The notes beneath the pieces are model-generated. The model saw nothing but the letters and a program-made list of their open reading frames with translations, ran no database searches and was not told the DNA's origin. The position numbers and the translations under genes were made by a program. From Rhodospirillaceae bacterium (GTDB lineage Bacteria > Pseudomonadota > Alphaproteobacteria > Reyranellales > Reyranellaceae): 64,000 nucleotides of DNA. This document shows positions 8,603 through 18,540 of this stretch, one piece after another (the first letter of the stretch is position 1; the number at the start of each line of letters is the position of its first letter). Location: contig WOUR01000028.1 of NCBI GenBank assembly GCA_009772935.1, positions 1 to 64,000 on the forward strand. Reading direction: 5' to 3'.

Positions 8603-9385
8603 ATGACCTACGAGAAGATCCAGATCGCCAAGGAAGCCGGGCTCGCCACGCTGACCCTGAATGCGCCGGACCGGCTGAACGCTGTGTCACGCAAGATGAT
8701 CGCCGAGCTGAAGCAGTGCTGGGAAGAGCTCGCCACCGACGACACGGTGCGCGCCGTGCTGCTGACAGGCGCGGGCCGCGGCTTCTGCGCCGGCGCCGAC
8801 CTCGCCGATCCCGACCGGGGCAGCACCTCCGATTCGGGCGAGGCGCTCGACAAGTTCTTCAATCCGGTGATCCGCCTGATGCGCAGCGTGCCGAAGCCGA
8901 TCGTGGCGGCGGTGAACGGCCCGGCGGCCGGTGTCGGCATGAGCTTCGCGCTCGCGTCCGACATCGCCGTCGCGGGCAAGTCGGCGTCGTTTCTTCAGGC
9001 CTTCGCACGCATCGGCCTGCTGCCGGACGGCGGCAGCACCTGGTTCCTGCCGCGCCTGGTCGGCGAGCAGCGGGCACGCGCGCTGGCCATGCTGGCGCCG
9101 CAGATCAGCGCCCAGCAAGCCAAAGACTGGGGGCTGATCTGGGACGTGGTCGAGGATGTCGACCTCATGAAGACCGCCGGCGACCTCGCGCGGCGCCTGG
9201 CGGACGGACCGACGATGTCGCTCGCGCGCATCAAGGAGGCGATGAACCGCGCCAGCGGCAACACGCTCTCCCAGCAGCTCGACGTCGAGCGCGATTTCCA
9301 GCGCGAGCTGGGCAAGAGCGAGGATTTCAAGGAAGGCGTCGCGGCCTTCCTCGCCAAGCGCAAGCCTGCCTTCAAGGGCAACTAG
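8603..9385 (+). CDS. enoyl-CoA hydratase/isomerase, PaaG-like (paralogue 2)
   Basis: A 260-residue paralogue of the preceding gene, sharing VRAVLLTG-GRGFCAGADLA, the TWFLP segment and a nearly identical C-terminus (RELGKSEDF, then EGVAAFLAKR). Its catalytic-loop region reads LLPDGGSTWFLP rather than LIPDLGGTWFLP. A GAGA-rich ribosome site precedes ATG 8603. The SMP-30 gene follows after 29 bp, so the three genes probably share a transcript. Substrate unknown. Confidence 0.9.
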   Translation: MTYEKIQIAKEAGLATLTLNAPDRLNAVSRKMIAELKQCWEELATDDTVRAVLLTGAGRGFCAGADLADPDRGSTSDSGEALDKFFNPVIRLMRSVPKPIVAAVNGPAAGVGMSFALASDIAVAGKSASFLQAFARIGLLPDGGSTWFLPRLVGEQRARALAMLAPQISAQQAKDWGLIWDVVEDVDLMKTAGDLARRLADGPTMSLARIKEAMNRASGNTLSQQLDVERDFQRELGKSEDFKEGVAAFLAKRKPAFKGN

Positions 9386-9414
9386 GAACGACAAGAACCA
9401 CGGGAGAGACGACC

Positions 9415-10347
9415 ATGACGACGCCGTTCAAGGAGATCACCTCGGGCCTCAAGTTCCCGGAGGGCCCGGTCGCGATGCCGGACGGCTCGGTCATCCTGGT
9501 CGAGATCGCGCGCGAGACGCTCACAAGGGTCACGCCGGACGGCAAGCAGCACGTCATTGCGAAGCTGGGCGGCGGCCCCAACGGCGCGGCGATGGGCCCC
9601 GGCGGCAAGATCTACGTGACGAACAATGGCGGCTTCAACTGGGTCGAGCGACCCGACGGCCGCCTGTTTCCCGGCACGGCGCCCGCCTCGTACAAGGGCG
9701 GCTCGATCCAGGTGGTCGATCCGGAGAACGGAAAGTTCGAGACGTTGTACGACAGCTGCGACGGCCGCAAGCTGAACGGGCCCAACGACCTGGTGTTCGA
9801 CGATGCCGGCGGCTTCTGGTTCACCGACCTCGGCAAGACGCGCGAGCACGACAATGATCGTGGTGCCGTCTACTACGCCAAGGCCGATGGCTCGAAGATC
9901 GAGCAGAAGGTCTTTCCGCTGGAGCGCCCCAACGGCTGCGGCCTCTCGCCCGACGGCAGGACGCTCTATGTCGTGGAGACGCCGACCGCACGTCTCTGGG
10001 CCTTCGAGCTCTCGTCGCCAGGTATCATCAAGGACGCCAACGGGCCCTATCGCGGCGAGAAGGGCCGGGTGGTGGCAGGCCTCGGCGGCTACCAGATGTT
10101 CGACTCGCTGGCCGTCGATTCGGCCGGTCATGTCTGTGTCGCCACGCTGATCACCGGCGCGGTCTCCGACATCTCGCCCGACGGCCAGTCGGTGACGCAG
10201 TACAAGTTCCCCGATGCGATGGTGACCAACGTCTGCTTCGGCGGGCCGGACCTGCGCACCGCCTATGTCACCCTGTCGATGACCGGCAAACTGGTCAGCT
10301 TCGAATGGCCGCGCCCGGGCCTGAAGCTCGAGTATGTGAACAAGTAG
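9415..10347 (+). CDS. SMP-30/gluconolactonase/LRE family protein
   Basis: A 310-residue six-bladed propeller hydrolase of the SMP-30 family. FPEGPVAMPDGSVILVEI carries the metal-binding Glu near residue 17. GGGPNGAAMGPGGKIYVTNNGG and LNGPNDLVFDDAGGFWFTD supply the Asn/Asp ligands, and the CGLSPDGRTLYVVE motif follows. Members hydrolyse lactones in sugar or aromatic catabolism. GGGAGAGA lies before the ATG. It is the third gene after two enoyl-CoA hydratases; the shared pathway is not identifiable. Confidence 0.9.
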   Translation: MTTPFKEITSGLKFPEGPVAMPDGSVILVEIARETLTRVTPDGKQHVIAKLGGGPNGAAMGPGGKIYVTNNGGFNWVERPDGRLFPGTAPASYKGGSIQVVDPENGKFETLYDSCDGRKLNGPNDLVFDDAGGFWFTDLGKTREHDNDRGAVYYAKADGSKIEQKVFPLERPNGCGLSPDGRTLYVVETPTARLWAFELSSPGIIKDANGPYRGEKGRVVAGLGGYQMFDSLAVDSAGHVCVATLITGAVSDISPDGQSVTQYKFPDAMVTNVCFGGPDLRTAYVTLSMTGKLVSFEWPRPGLKLEYVNK

Positions 10348-10370
10348 ACTGTTGCGGGAGGGTCGACCGA

Positions 10371-11741
10371 TCAGCCGGTCGGTACGGCGCTCTCGATCGC
10401 GGCGAGCGCCTTCGCGGCGTCGGCCTCGTTGCCGGGCTCGAGGCATTCGCCGTTCCAGTCCACGATCTTGATGGGCGTTTCGAAGTCCTTCGACGCATAG
10501 GTCTGTCGTACAATCTCGATGATCTCCAGCAGGTTGCGGGGCGCATAGACCCTCTTGCGGCCGTTGACCGTGATCTCTTGGTTGAGCCGCTCCAGCAGCG
10601 AGATATGGATGGCCTCGCCGATCGTCGTGTCGCGACGATCGTAGGAAACGGCCTCCTGCCGCCAGCCGGGCTTTGCGATCGGCCGGTTGGCCAGAGCGCG
10701 CCAGGCGAAGGGAAACAGCATGTACAGGAGTGTGCGCGCATCGTGCTGGCCGAGCAGGGAGCAGGTGGCGTCTGCACCCCGCCATTTGGCCTTGGCCCGG
10801 TCGATAGGGAAGTCCGGGCAATGGACCGCCAGCCGCTTCAGCATCCAGTCGAGCGCGACATCGTCCAGCGAGGCCAGTTCGGGCTCTTTGCGCCGGCGTT
10901 CGGCCGACACGTAGCCACCGCCTATGTCGGCATGGGCGCCGGAAAACCAGACCTGCTCGATCTTGCCCTTGAGCTTCTTGAAGCGGGGTTTGCGCCAGAC
11001 GGCGGCGCGGAACGGACTGCGATGCTCGTCCACCGCCATCGCCTGCAGGTTCACTTCGGTGATCGACGAAAGCTCGACATCGTGGAAGCCGTATTTCTCC
11101 CGGTTGAGCTTGGAGAACCACCATTCGAACGGGATGCCGAGCGCCCCGACCGTGTCGAAGACGCCGAGGCACTTCACGCGCACTTCGGTACGGTCATGCA
11201 CGAGCCCGTCGAGTTGCACGCTCACGGCCGGCACCCGGTCCGCGGGCGGCGTGCGGTAGTTGCCCCAGGCCAGTGCCTCGTTCTTCCGGCTGCAATTCTC
11301 GCGGGTCAGCAGGCCGGAGGCGCCGATGTATCCCACCAGCGAGCGCGCGGTGTAAGCGCCGCGCGAGAAGCCGAAGATGTAGAGGTCGCAGCCCGTCTCG
11401 TAGTGATAGGACAGGAACTTGTAGGCGCGGCGGATATTGTCGTGCAGGCCGATGCCCAGCATGCCGCCCTTGAACCTGTCGAAGGCGCCCGTGCCGACGC
11501 CGGGCTGGTAGAGGACGATGTTCTCCTGGCCGTGGGTGACATAGCCGTGCGTGAGCCTGCCGATCGTGGCGGCAGTCTCGATCGATGTCTCGCGCAGCGT
11601 CCTGACGATAAGGTCCTCGAGCCGGACAATGTTGGTGTCGTTGTCACCGGCCGTCGGGTCGTTCCACGTCCCGTCGAGCAGCAGGATGATGCGCTTTTTC
11701 CGGGAGGCAGGCGCGCCTGCCGCCATCTCCATCGTCGACAT
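10371..11741 (-). CDS. DUF2235 alpha/beta hydrolase (Tle1-like phospholipase fold)
   Basis: A 456-residue protein of the DUF2235/T6SS Tle1-like catalytic family. The N-terminal motif is IILLLDGTWNDP near residue 18. The nucleophile elbow GFSRGAYTARSLVGYIG carries the catalytic Ser, and GAHADIGGGY is probably the Asp-bearing loop. No signal peptide is visible. No type VI secretion, VgrG or immunity gene is nearby, so it need not be a toxin; many bacteria carry stand-alone members. The start follows a GGGGGAACGG stretch and faces away from the malonyl-CoA decarboxylase 3' end. Confidence 0.88.
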   Translation of the reverse strand: MSTMEMAAGAPASRKKRIILLLDGTWNDPTAGDNDTNIVRLEDLIVRTLRETSIETAATIGRLTHGYVTHGQENIVLYQPGVGTGAFDRFKGGMLGIGLHDNIRRAYKFLSYHYETGCDLYIFGFSRGAYTARSLVGYIGASGLLTRENCSRKNEALAWGNYRTPPADRVPAVSVQLDGLVHDRTEVRVKCLGVFDTVGALGIPFEWWFSKLNREKYGFHDVELSSITEVNLQAMAVDEHRSPFRAAVWRKPRFKKLKGKIEQVWFSGAHADIGGGYVSAERRRKEPELASLDDVALDWMLKRLAVHCPDFPIDRAKAKWRGADATCSLLGQHDARTLLYMLFPFAWRALANRPIAKPGWRQEAVSYDRRDTTIGEAIHISLLERLNQEITVNGRKRVYAPRNLLEIIEIVRQTYASKDFETPIKIVDWNGECLEPGNEADAAKALAAIESAVPTG

Positions 11742-11826
11742 TCACCGTTCCCCCACCGGTCAATGGGGAACTACACCATCAATTGCACGCGATGGCCACA
11801 ACACCCCCTCAGTGCGCGGCCGCATA

Positions 11827-13218
11827 TCACCCCTTCGCCTGCGCCCGGACCTCGCGGCTGGCGACAGCCTTGCCGGCGGCATAGGCCTCGTGGTTCGCGT
11901 CGACTTCGGACAGCTTGTAGCGGTAGTTCACCATCATCCCGTAGGACTGCTTGAAGCCGTTGGCGCTGGTGTCGCCCAACCAGTTCAGCCGCTCAACGAC
12001 GGCGCCGTTGCCGAGATGGAAATGCGCCACCCGGTCGAGGGCCCGGCCCTTGTCAGTGGCGGTGAGGTAGACGGCGGCGAGGCGGGTCAGGATCGGGCGC
12101 AGCGCCTTGTCGATCGCCGGCACCTCCCACCAATTGGGCCGGGCCAGCAGCTTGAGGACGGCCGCGGCGCCGTGTGCCTCGTCGGTCACCGGGCCCAGTG
12201 AGGCAATCTCGCTCTGGGTGAGGGCGCCGTCGCCTTCGGTCTTGAAGCGGTGCTCGACGTGCTGGCGCAGGCCGGGAACCGGCGAGAGGGTCGCGAAGTC
12301 CTTGATGTTGGGCAGGTCGCGCGAAAGCTGTTCGGCCACCCGCTTGATCAGGAAGTTGCCAAAGCTGATGCCCGCGAGACCCTGCTGGCAGTTCGAGATC
12401 GAATAGAAGATCGCGGTGTTGGCGCGCTTGGGATCGTGCGTCTCGTCGCGCGCGTCGAGCAGGCGCTGCACGTTGCCTGCCATGCCGTCGACCAGCGCCA
12501 CCTCGACGAAGATCAGCGGCTCGTCGGGCATGCGAGGGTGGAAGAAGGCGAAGCAGCGGCGGTCCGAATCGAGCCGGTTCTTGAGGTCGCGCCACGAGCG
12601 GATGGCGTGGACGGCCTCGTAGGTCACGAGTTTTTCCAGCAGAGAGGCGGGCGACGCCCAATCGATCCGCACCAGGTCGAGGAACGCCACGTCGAACCAG
12701 GCGCCCAGCAGCGAGCGCAGATCCTCGCTCAGCGCCTTGGCCGCGGCGTCGCTGCGCCCGAGCGCCAGCAGCTCGGCCCGCAGGTCGACCACGAACTTCA
12801 CACCCTGGGGCACGCCGACGAACTCGCGCAGCAGCCGCACCGCCGGCGATTCCAGCTCGCGTCGCAGCGCCCGGGCGGGCTCCTTGCCGGCGCGCCAACG
12901 GTCGACGGTCTTCATGGCGGCCTCGCGCGGCAGGCCGTAGTCGCGGGCGAGCGTCAGCAGGAACTTCTTGCGGCCTGCGGGCGACAGCGAGAGGTAGACC
13001 TGCCCGAGCTCGGCGGCCCGACCGCGCCGCGCGGTCTCGCCGCCCTTGCCTTCGAGGCAGGCGTCGATGCGGCTCTTCAGGCGGGGGATGTCGTCGTCGG
13101 GAAGGTCGGGACGGAGCGGCGCCCCCACCGCCTCGCGGGCGCCGCGAGCGGTGTCGACGAAAGCGGTGCGAAGTCGTTCGAGGGTACGGTCGACGGTATT
13201 GGAAAACAGCAGGGCCAT
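11827..13218 (-). CDS. malonyl-CoA decarboxylase
   Basis: A 463-residue enzyme converting malonyl-CoA to acetyl-CoA and CO2. The N-terminal helical domain runs to about residue 155. The GNAT-like catalytic domain contains LREFVGVPQGVKFVVDLR, FFHPRMPDEPLIFVEVAL, FYSISNCQQGLAGISFGNFLIK and LSPVPGL. The length is normal for bacterial members. It stands alone: no mdcA-type subunits or malonyl-CoA synthetase are adjacent. This suggests removal of malonyl-CoA side product or malonate use with matB elsewhere. Confidence 0.93.
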   Translation of the reverse strand: MALLFSNTVDRTLERLRTAFVDTARGAREAVGAPLRPDLPDDDIPRLKSRIDACLEGKGGETARRGRAAELGQVYLSLSPAGRKKFLLTLARDYGLPREAAMKTVDRWRAGKEPARALRRELESPAVRLLREFVGVPQGVKFVVDLRAELLALGRSDAAAKALSEDLRSLLGAWFDVAFLDLVRIDWASPASLLEKLVTYEAVHAIRSWRDLKNRLDSDRRCFAFFHPRMPDEPLIFVEVALVDGMAGNVQRLLDARDETHDPKRANTAIFYSISNCQQGLAGISFGNFLIKRVAEQLSRDLPNIKDFATLSPVPGLRQHVEHRFKTEGDGALTQSEIASLGPVTDEAHGAAAVLKLLARPNWWEVPAIDKALRPILTRLAAVYLTATDKGRALDRVAHFHLGNGAVVERLNWLGDTSANGFKQSYGMMVNYRYKLSEVDANHEAYAAGKAVASREVRAQAKG

Positions 13219-13291
13219 GGGCCGATTATGTCATAGCAAACGTGTCACTCCAGTGGCGGCAGATGAACGCGGCTTTACCCGTGCCGCGCCG

Positions 13292-13930
13292 TCATGAAGA
13301 AGGCAGTTCGAGCACACGCCATAGATACCAGCTTGCGACCGTGCGATAGGGGCGCCACTTCTCGCCGGCCTTCTTCAGCGCGTTCGGCGACGGCAATGCG
13401 CGCTTTCGGAAGGCCTTCGCATAGGCCTTGCGTAAGCTGTAGTCGTCGACCGGCAGCACGTCCGGCCGGCCGAGGCGGAACATCAGGAACATCTCGGCGC
13501 TCCAGCGGCCGATGCCGCGCACTTTTACCAGGCGCTCGATCAGCTCGGTATCGGGAATCGTGTGTGCCGCGTCGAGCGTCGGCAGCTCGCCGCTCTCGAC
13601 GCGGCGGGCGAGATCCTGCACCGCCAGCACCTTGGCGCGCGACAGGCCGCAGCCACGCAAGGCCTCGTCGGGCGTCGCCAGGATATCGCGTGGCGCGAAG
13701 CCGTCGTGCGCGTCGGGATAGAGCGCCTCGACCCTGCCGTAGATGGTCGCGGCCGCCTTGTTGGACAGCTGCTGGTAGACGATGGCTTCGGCCAGCGCGC
13801 CGAACAGGCTGCGCGAGTGCTTGAGCTCCATTCGGAGCGGGCCGACCGTATCGATGATCGCAGCCAGCCGCGGGTCGGCAGCCTTGAGATGCGCGACGGC
13901 TTTCGCGGGCTTGAACGGAAATCCCGTCAT
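13292..13930 (-). CDS. alkA: DNA-3-methyladenine glycosylase II (AlkA-like HhH-GPD)
   Basis: A 212-residue helix-hairpin-helix glycosylase that removes alkylated bases from DNA. YQQLSNKAAATIYGR is near residue 53. The hairpin is LVKVRGIGRWSAEMFLMF, followed by the catalytic Asp in LPVDDYSLRK. It lacks the N-terminal domain of E. coli AlkA, as in the shorter yeast Mag1-like forms. Its ATG overlaps the ogt stop as ATGA, so the two repair genes are translationally coupled. Confidence 0.92.
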   Translation of the reverse strand: MTGFPFKPAKAVAHLKAADPRLAAIIDTVGPLRMELKHSRSLFGALAEAIVYQQLSNKAAATIYGRVEALYPDAHDGFAPRDILATPDEALRGCGLSRAKVLAVQDLARRVESGELPTLDAAHTIPDTELIERLVKVRGIGRWSAEMFLMFRLGRPDVLPVDDYSLRKAYAKAFRKRALPSPNALKKAGEKWRPYRTVASWYLWRVLELPSS

Positions 13931-14478
13931 CGTGCGGCGAACAGGGGACCGGCGCCGACCTCGGCCGCGCCCTCAATCTCCAGCATGCGCCGCTTGGTCG
14001 AGACGCCGCCGTTGGCCGAGAAGCCGCCCATCCTGCCGTCGGCGCCCAGTACGCGGTGGCAGGGCACGATGATGGCCACAGGGTTCCGGCCCAGGGCCTG
14101 GCCGACTTCGCGCGATTCGTGCGGCACGCCGAGACGCCTCGCGATCTCGCCATAGGTCATGGTGCGGCCGGGCGGAATGGTGCGCGCTATCTCGTAGACC
14201 CTGCGGTGGAAGTCGGGCGCGGCCGCGAGGTCGAGCGGGATGTCGGCGAGATCGACGGCCTCGCCTGCGAGGAGTGCCTGTACGCGATCGAGCGCGCGCT
14301 GCACGCCAGCCGGCACCGCCTCCGCCTCTATGGCGGCCGGCCAGCGCCGCTTTACGCGGGCACGCGTCGCCGCCGGGCTCGGCTCGGGAAGCTGCAGGCC
14401 GGCGATGCCGCGGCCACTCCAGGCGACCGCACAGGTGCCGATCGGCGTGTCGAACAGGGCGAAACCTTGCGCGCTCAT
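13927..14478 (-). CDS. ogt: methylated-DNA--[protein]-cysteine S-methyltransferase
   Basis: A 183-residue suicide repair protein that transfers the alkyl group from O6-alkylguanine to its own cysteine. The active-site motif PCHRV is near residue 140, preceded by the recognition helix region TMTYGEIARRLGVPHESREVGQALGRNP. It is first in a two-gene unit with alkA (four-base overlap), a compact response to alkylation damage. No Ada regulator is present in the window. Confidence 0.93.
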   Translation of the reverse strand: MSAQGFALFDTPIGTCAVAWSGRGIAGLQLPEPSPAATRARVKRRWPAAIEAEAVPAGVQRALDRVQALLAGEAVDLADIPLDLAAAPDFHRRVYEIARTIPPGRTMTYGEIARRLGVPHESREVGQALGRNPVAIIVPCHRVLGADGRMGGFSANGGVSTKRRMLEIEGAAEVGAGPLFAAR

Positions 14479-14600
14479 GGCCTCGACCTTCCTCCCTAAC
14501 CGGTCAACCCGTCAAGTCCGCGACCCACAGGGCCCGTCATCAAACTGGCACCGACCGCGTCTAGCCTCGGCTAGTCGATACTTGAGCCGGAGTCGCTGGG

Positions 14601-15833
14601 TTGATCCATCCGCGGGCTGAGAGCAATTCGCTCCTGAAGCAGGCGGTGCGCCGCCATAAGGTCATGTCCCGCGAAGGGATGCTGGAGAAGCTGTTCGAGC
14701 GGCTGTTCCGCGGCCTGGTCTATGCCCAGATCTGGGAGGATCCCGAAGTCGACCTCGAGGCGATGGCGCTGACACCGGACTGCCACGTCGTCGCGATCGC
14801 GTCGGGCGGCTGCAACATCCTGTCCTATCTCACCGCCGATCCCGCGCGCATCACCGCTGTCGATCTCAGCCGAGCCCACGTGGCGCTCAACCGGCTGAAG
14901 CTCACGGCGGCGCAGAATCTTCCATCCTGGTCGGACTACTATCGCTTCTTTGGCGCCGCCGACTCGCGTGCCAATCCGCGCGTCTACGACCGCGAGATCG
15001 CTCCGCATCTCGATGCCGAGAGCCGCGCCTACTGGGAGGGCCGCAGCCTGCACCGGGGCGGCCGGCGCCGCATCTCGATCTTTGCGCAGAACGCCTACCG
15101 CCACGGCGTGCTCGGCCGCTTCATCGGCGCGGCGCACGTCGCCGCCCGCGTCTACGGCGTCGACTTCGGCAAGCTTCTCGCCGCGCGGACGATCGAGGAG
15201 CAGCAGCGCTTTTTCGACACGGTGCTGGCACCGCTGTTCGACAAGCCGGCCGTGCGCTGGGCCACGTCGAACCGCCTGTCGCTCTATGGCCTCGGCATCC
15301 CGCCGGCGCAGTACGAGGCGCTGGCCGGCGGCCGCGACATGGGCGCGGTGCTGCGCGACCGGGTCGAGCGGCTGGCCTGCGGGTTCAGTCTCGACGACAA
15401 TTACTTTGCCTGGCAGGCCTTCGGCCGCGGCTATGCGCGCGATGCCAACGGGCCCTTGCCGCCCTATCTCCGGCAGGAGAATTTTCCCGCGGTGAAGCGC
15501 GGCGCCGGGAAGGTCGAGGTGATGAACCGCTCGGTGACGGATTATCTCGCGGCCTGTCCCGCCGGCTCGCGCGACCGCTATGTGCTGCTCGACGCGCAGG
15601 ACTGGATGACCGACGCGCAGCTCAATGCGCTGTGGACCGAGATCACGCGCACGGCGCGGCCGGGCGCCCGCGTGATCTTCCGCACCGCCGCCGAACCCTC
15701 GCTGCTGCCCGGCCGCGTCGCGCCCGGGCTGCTCGACCAGTGGCACTACGAGGCCGAGCGGTCGCGCGCCTTCACGGCGCGCGACCGCTCGGCCATCTAT
15801 GGCGGCTTCCATCTCTATGTGCTGAAGCCGTGA
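14601..15833 (+). CDS. btaA: S-adenosylmethionine:diacylglycerol 3-amino-3-carboxypropyltransferase BtaA
   Basis: A 410-residue DUF3419 protein that moves the aminocarboxypropyl group of SAM onto diacylglycerol, the first step of betaine lipid (DGTS) synthesis. The diagnostic stretches are FRGLVYAQIWEDPEVDLEAM, VAIASGGCNILSYL and ITAVDLSRAHVALNRLKL. It starts with TTG at 14601 behind CCGGAG. An in-frame stop at 14583 excludes a longer form, and starting at the next ATG (14664) would remove conserved N-terminal sequence. It is coupled to btaB by a GTGA overlap. Confidence 0.92.
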   Translation: MIHPRAESNSLLKQAVRRHKVMSREGMLEKLFERLFRGLVYAQIWEDPEVDLEAMALTPDCHVVAIASGGCNILSYLTADPARITAVDLSRAHVALNRLKLTAAQNLPSWSDYYRFFGAADSRANPRVYDREIAPHLDAESRAYWEGRSLHRGGRRRISIFAQNAYRHGVLGRFIGAAHVAARVYGVDFGKLLAARTIEEQQRFFDTVLAPLFDKPAVRWATSNRLSLYGLGIPPAQYEALAGGRDMGAVLRDRVERLACGFSLDDNYFAWQAFGRGYARDANGPLPPYLRQENFPAVKRGAGKVEVMNRSVTDYLAACPAGSRDRYVLLDAQDWMTDAQLNALWTEITRTARPGARVIFRTAAEPSLLPGRVAPGLLDQWHYEAERSRAFTARDRSAIYGGFHLYVLKP

Positions 15834-16486
15834 GCACGACCCTCGCCAATGCCGGTCTCATGGACCGTATCTATCGCCGACAGCGCCATATCTACGACCT
15901 CAGCCGCAAGTACTACCTGCTGGGCCGCGACCGGCTGATCGAGGGCCTGGCGCCGCCGCCGGGTGGTCGCGTGCTGGAGATCGGCTGCGGCACCGCGCGC
16001 AACCTGATCGCGGTCGCGCAACGCCATCCGGCCGCGCCGCTCTTCGGCATCGACCTGTCGCTGGAGATGCTCGATACGGCGCGCCGCCGGGTCGAGCGCC
16101 AGGGACTGGACGGCCGCATTCGCCTCGCCCATGCCGACGCCACGCGCTTCGATCCGGCGCTTCTGTTCGGCGCGCCGGGATTCTCGCGTATCTTCTTCTC
16201 CTACACATTGTCGATGATCCCGGAGTGGGAGAAGGCGCTGGCGCAGTCGGTCGTCTGGCTGCAGCCGGGCGGCGAGCTGCATCTCGTCGACTTCGGCGGC
16301 CAGGAGCGGCTGCCGCGCTGGTTCCGGGGCGGCCTGCGCCAATGGTTGGCGCTGTTCCATGTGATACCGCGCGATGCGCTGGAGACAGCCCTGGCTCGAT
16401 TGCCTGGCGACATCGAGCTCCGGCGCTTCGAGCGGCCGCATCTCGGCTACGCCCAGTATGCCGTCTGCCGCCGCTCTGCCGGCTGA
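15830..16486 (+). CDS. btaB: betaine lipid N-methyltransferase BtaB
   Basis: A 218-residue SAM-dependent methyltransferase. Motif I is VLEIGCGTARNLIAVA near residue 47, followed by FGIDLSLEMLDTA and the post-I acidic region ADATRF. It should trimethylate the amino group of diacylglycerylhomoserine made by BtaA. The assignment rests mainly on its place directly after btaA, with GTG inside GTGA at the btaA stop, and on the YDLSRKYYLLGRD N-terminus. The phosphate-free lipid often replaces phospholipids under phosphate limitation; no Pho box was identified here. Confidence 0.9.
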   Translation: MSTTLANAGLMDRIYRRQRHIYDLSRKYYLLGRDRLIEGLAPPPGGRVLEIGCGTARNLIAVAQRHPAAPLFGIDLSLEMLDTARRRVERQGLDGRIRLAHADATRFDPALLFGAPGFSRIFFSYTLSMIPEWEKALAQSVVWLQPGGELHLVDFGGQERLPRWFRGGLRQWLALFHVIPRDALETALARLPGDIELRRFERPHLGYAQYAVCRRSAG

Positions 16487-16613
16487 GGCAAGGGCCCACT
16501 ACGCCCTCCAGGACATGGCGCCCCTGTCTCGGGGGCATCGCGGGGGCCATTGGCAACCGCCCGTGGCGGGTGCTAACCCCACAGCAACGATTGCCTGAGT
16601 GGGAGTACCCAAG

Positions 16614-17816
<1,203 letters not shown>

Positions 17817-17896
17817 CTCTCGACACCAGGATCTTTTCTGAAGCGCGCGGCGCCCGCGCTTCGGTCGCTGCGCTTCCTGCAGCGCTACACGCCGCC

Positions 17897-17920
17897 AACG
17901 CTGCGCCAAGGCGCAGCGTT
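17897..17920. terminator. perfect hairpin between convergent thiolase and pncA genes
   Basis: AACGCTGCGCC (17897-17907) and GGCGCAGCGTT (17910-17920) form an 11-bp perfect inverted repeat around AA. It ends on the first base of the pncA stop. No U-run follows on either strand, so it may act as an end-of-transcript structure for both genes rather than a classical intrinsic terminator. Confidence 0.45.
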
Positions 17921-18528
17921 CAAGCCGTTGCGTTCAAATTGATGCCGGCGCGGCGCATGTCGCTCATCATGCGTTTGCGGCTGTCATCGAGGTCGATGGC
18001 GGCCGTCGCCTCGACCACCACGGCGACGTCGAAGCCTGCCTGGCGCGCGTCGATGGCCGACCAGGCGACGCAGTAGTCGAGGGCCAGGCCGCAGAAGATC
18101 AGTTTCGTGAAGCCGCGCGCCTTCAGGTAGCCATCGAGGCCGGTGCGCGTCATGCGGTCGTTCTCGCGGAACGCCGAGTAGGAATCGATGCCGGTGTGGA
18201 AGCCCTTGCGCACGATCATCTGCGCCTTGGTGACCTCCAGGTCGGGATGGAACGCAGCGCCTGGCGTACCCTGCACGCAATGGTCCGGCCACAGGACCTG
18301 CGGTCCGTAGGGGAATTGCACGGTGGTGAACGGCTCCGCGTCCTGCCACGCGCTCGCGAAGGAGGCATGGCCCGGCGGATGCCAGTCCTGGGTCAGCACG
18401 ACATGGTCGTGGCGGGCGATCAGGCGATTGACCAGCGGGACGATGGCGTGGGCGCCGGCCACGGCCAGCGCACCGCCCTCGCAGAAATCGCTCTGCACGT
18501 CGACGACGATCAGGGCCTCGTTCGGCAT
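17920..18528 (-). CDS. pncA: nicotinamidase
   Basis: A 202-residue isochorismatase-fold amidase that turns nicotinamide into nicotinate for NAD salvage. The catalytic Asp is in ALIVVDVQSDFCEGGALAV (Asp10). The metal-site and substrate region is LTQDWHPPGHASFAS, the Lys lies in MIVRKGF, and the catalytic Cys in FCGLALDYCVAWSA. WPDHCVQGTPGA is also typical. It lies 12 bp downstream of the tgt stop on the same strand and may be the last gene of the queA-tgt transcript. Confidence 0.93.
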   Translation of the reverse strand: MPNEALIVVDVQSDFCEGGALAVAGAHAIVPLVNRLIARHDHVVLTQDWHPPGHASFASAWQDAEPFTTVQFPYGPQVLWPDHCVQGTPGAAFHPDLEVTKAQMIVRKGFHTGIDSYSAFRENDRMTRTGLDGYLKARGFTKLIFCGLALDYCVAWSAIDARQAGFDVAVVVEATAAIDLDDSRKRMMSDMRRAGINLNATA

Positions 18529-18540
18529 CGGTGCGCTCCG

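Noticed and set aside
10371..11741. DUF2235 protein as a type VI secretion effector
   Set aside because: No VgrG, PAAR, immunity or T6SS gene lies nearby, and many members are stand-alone.
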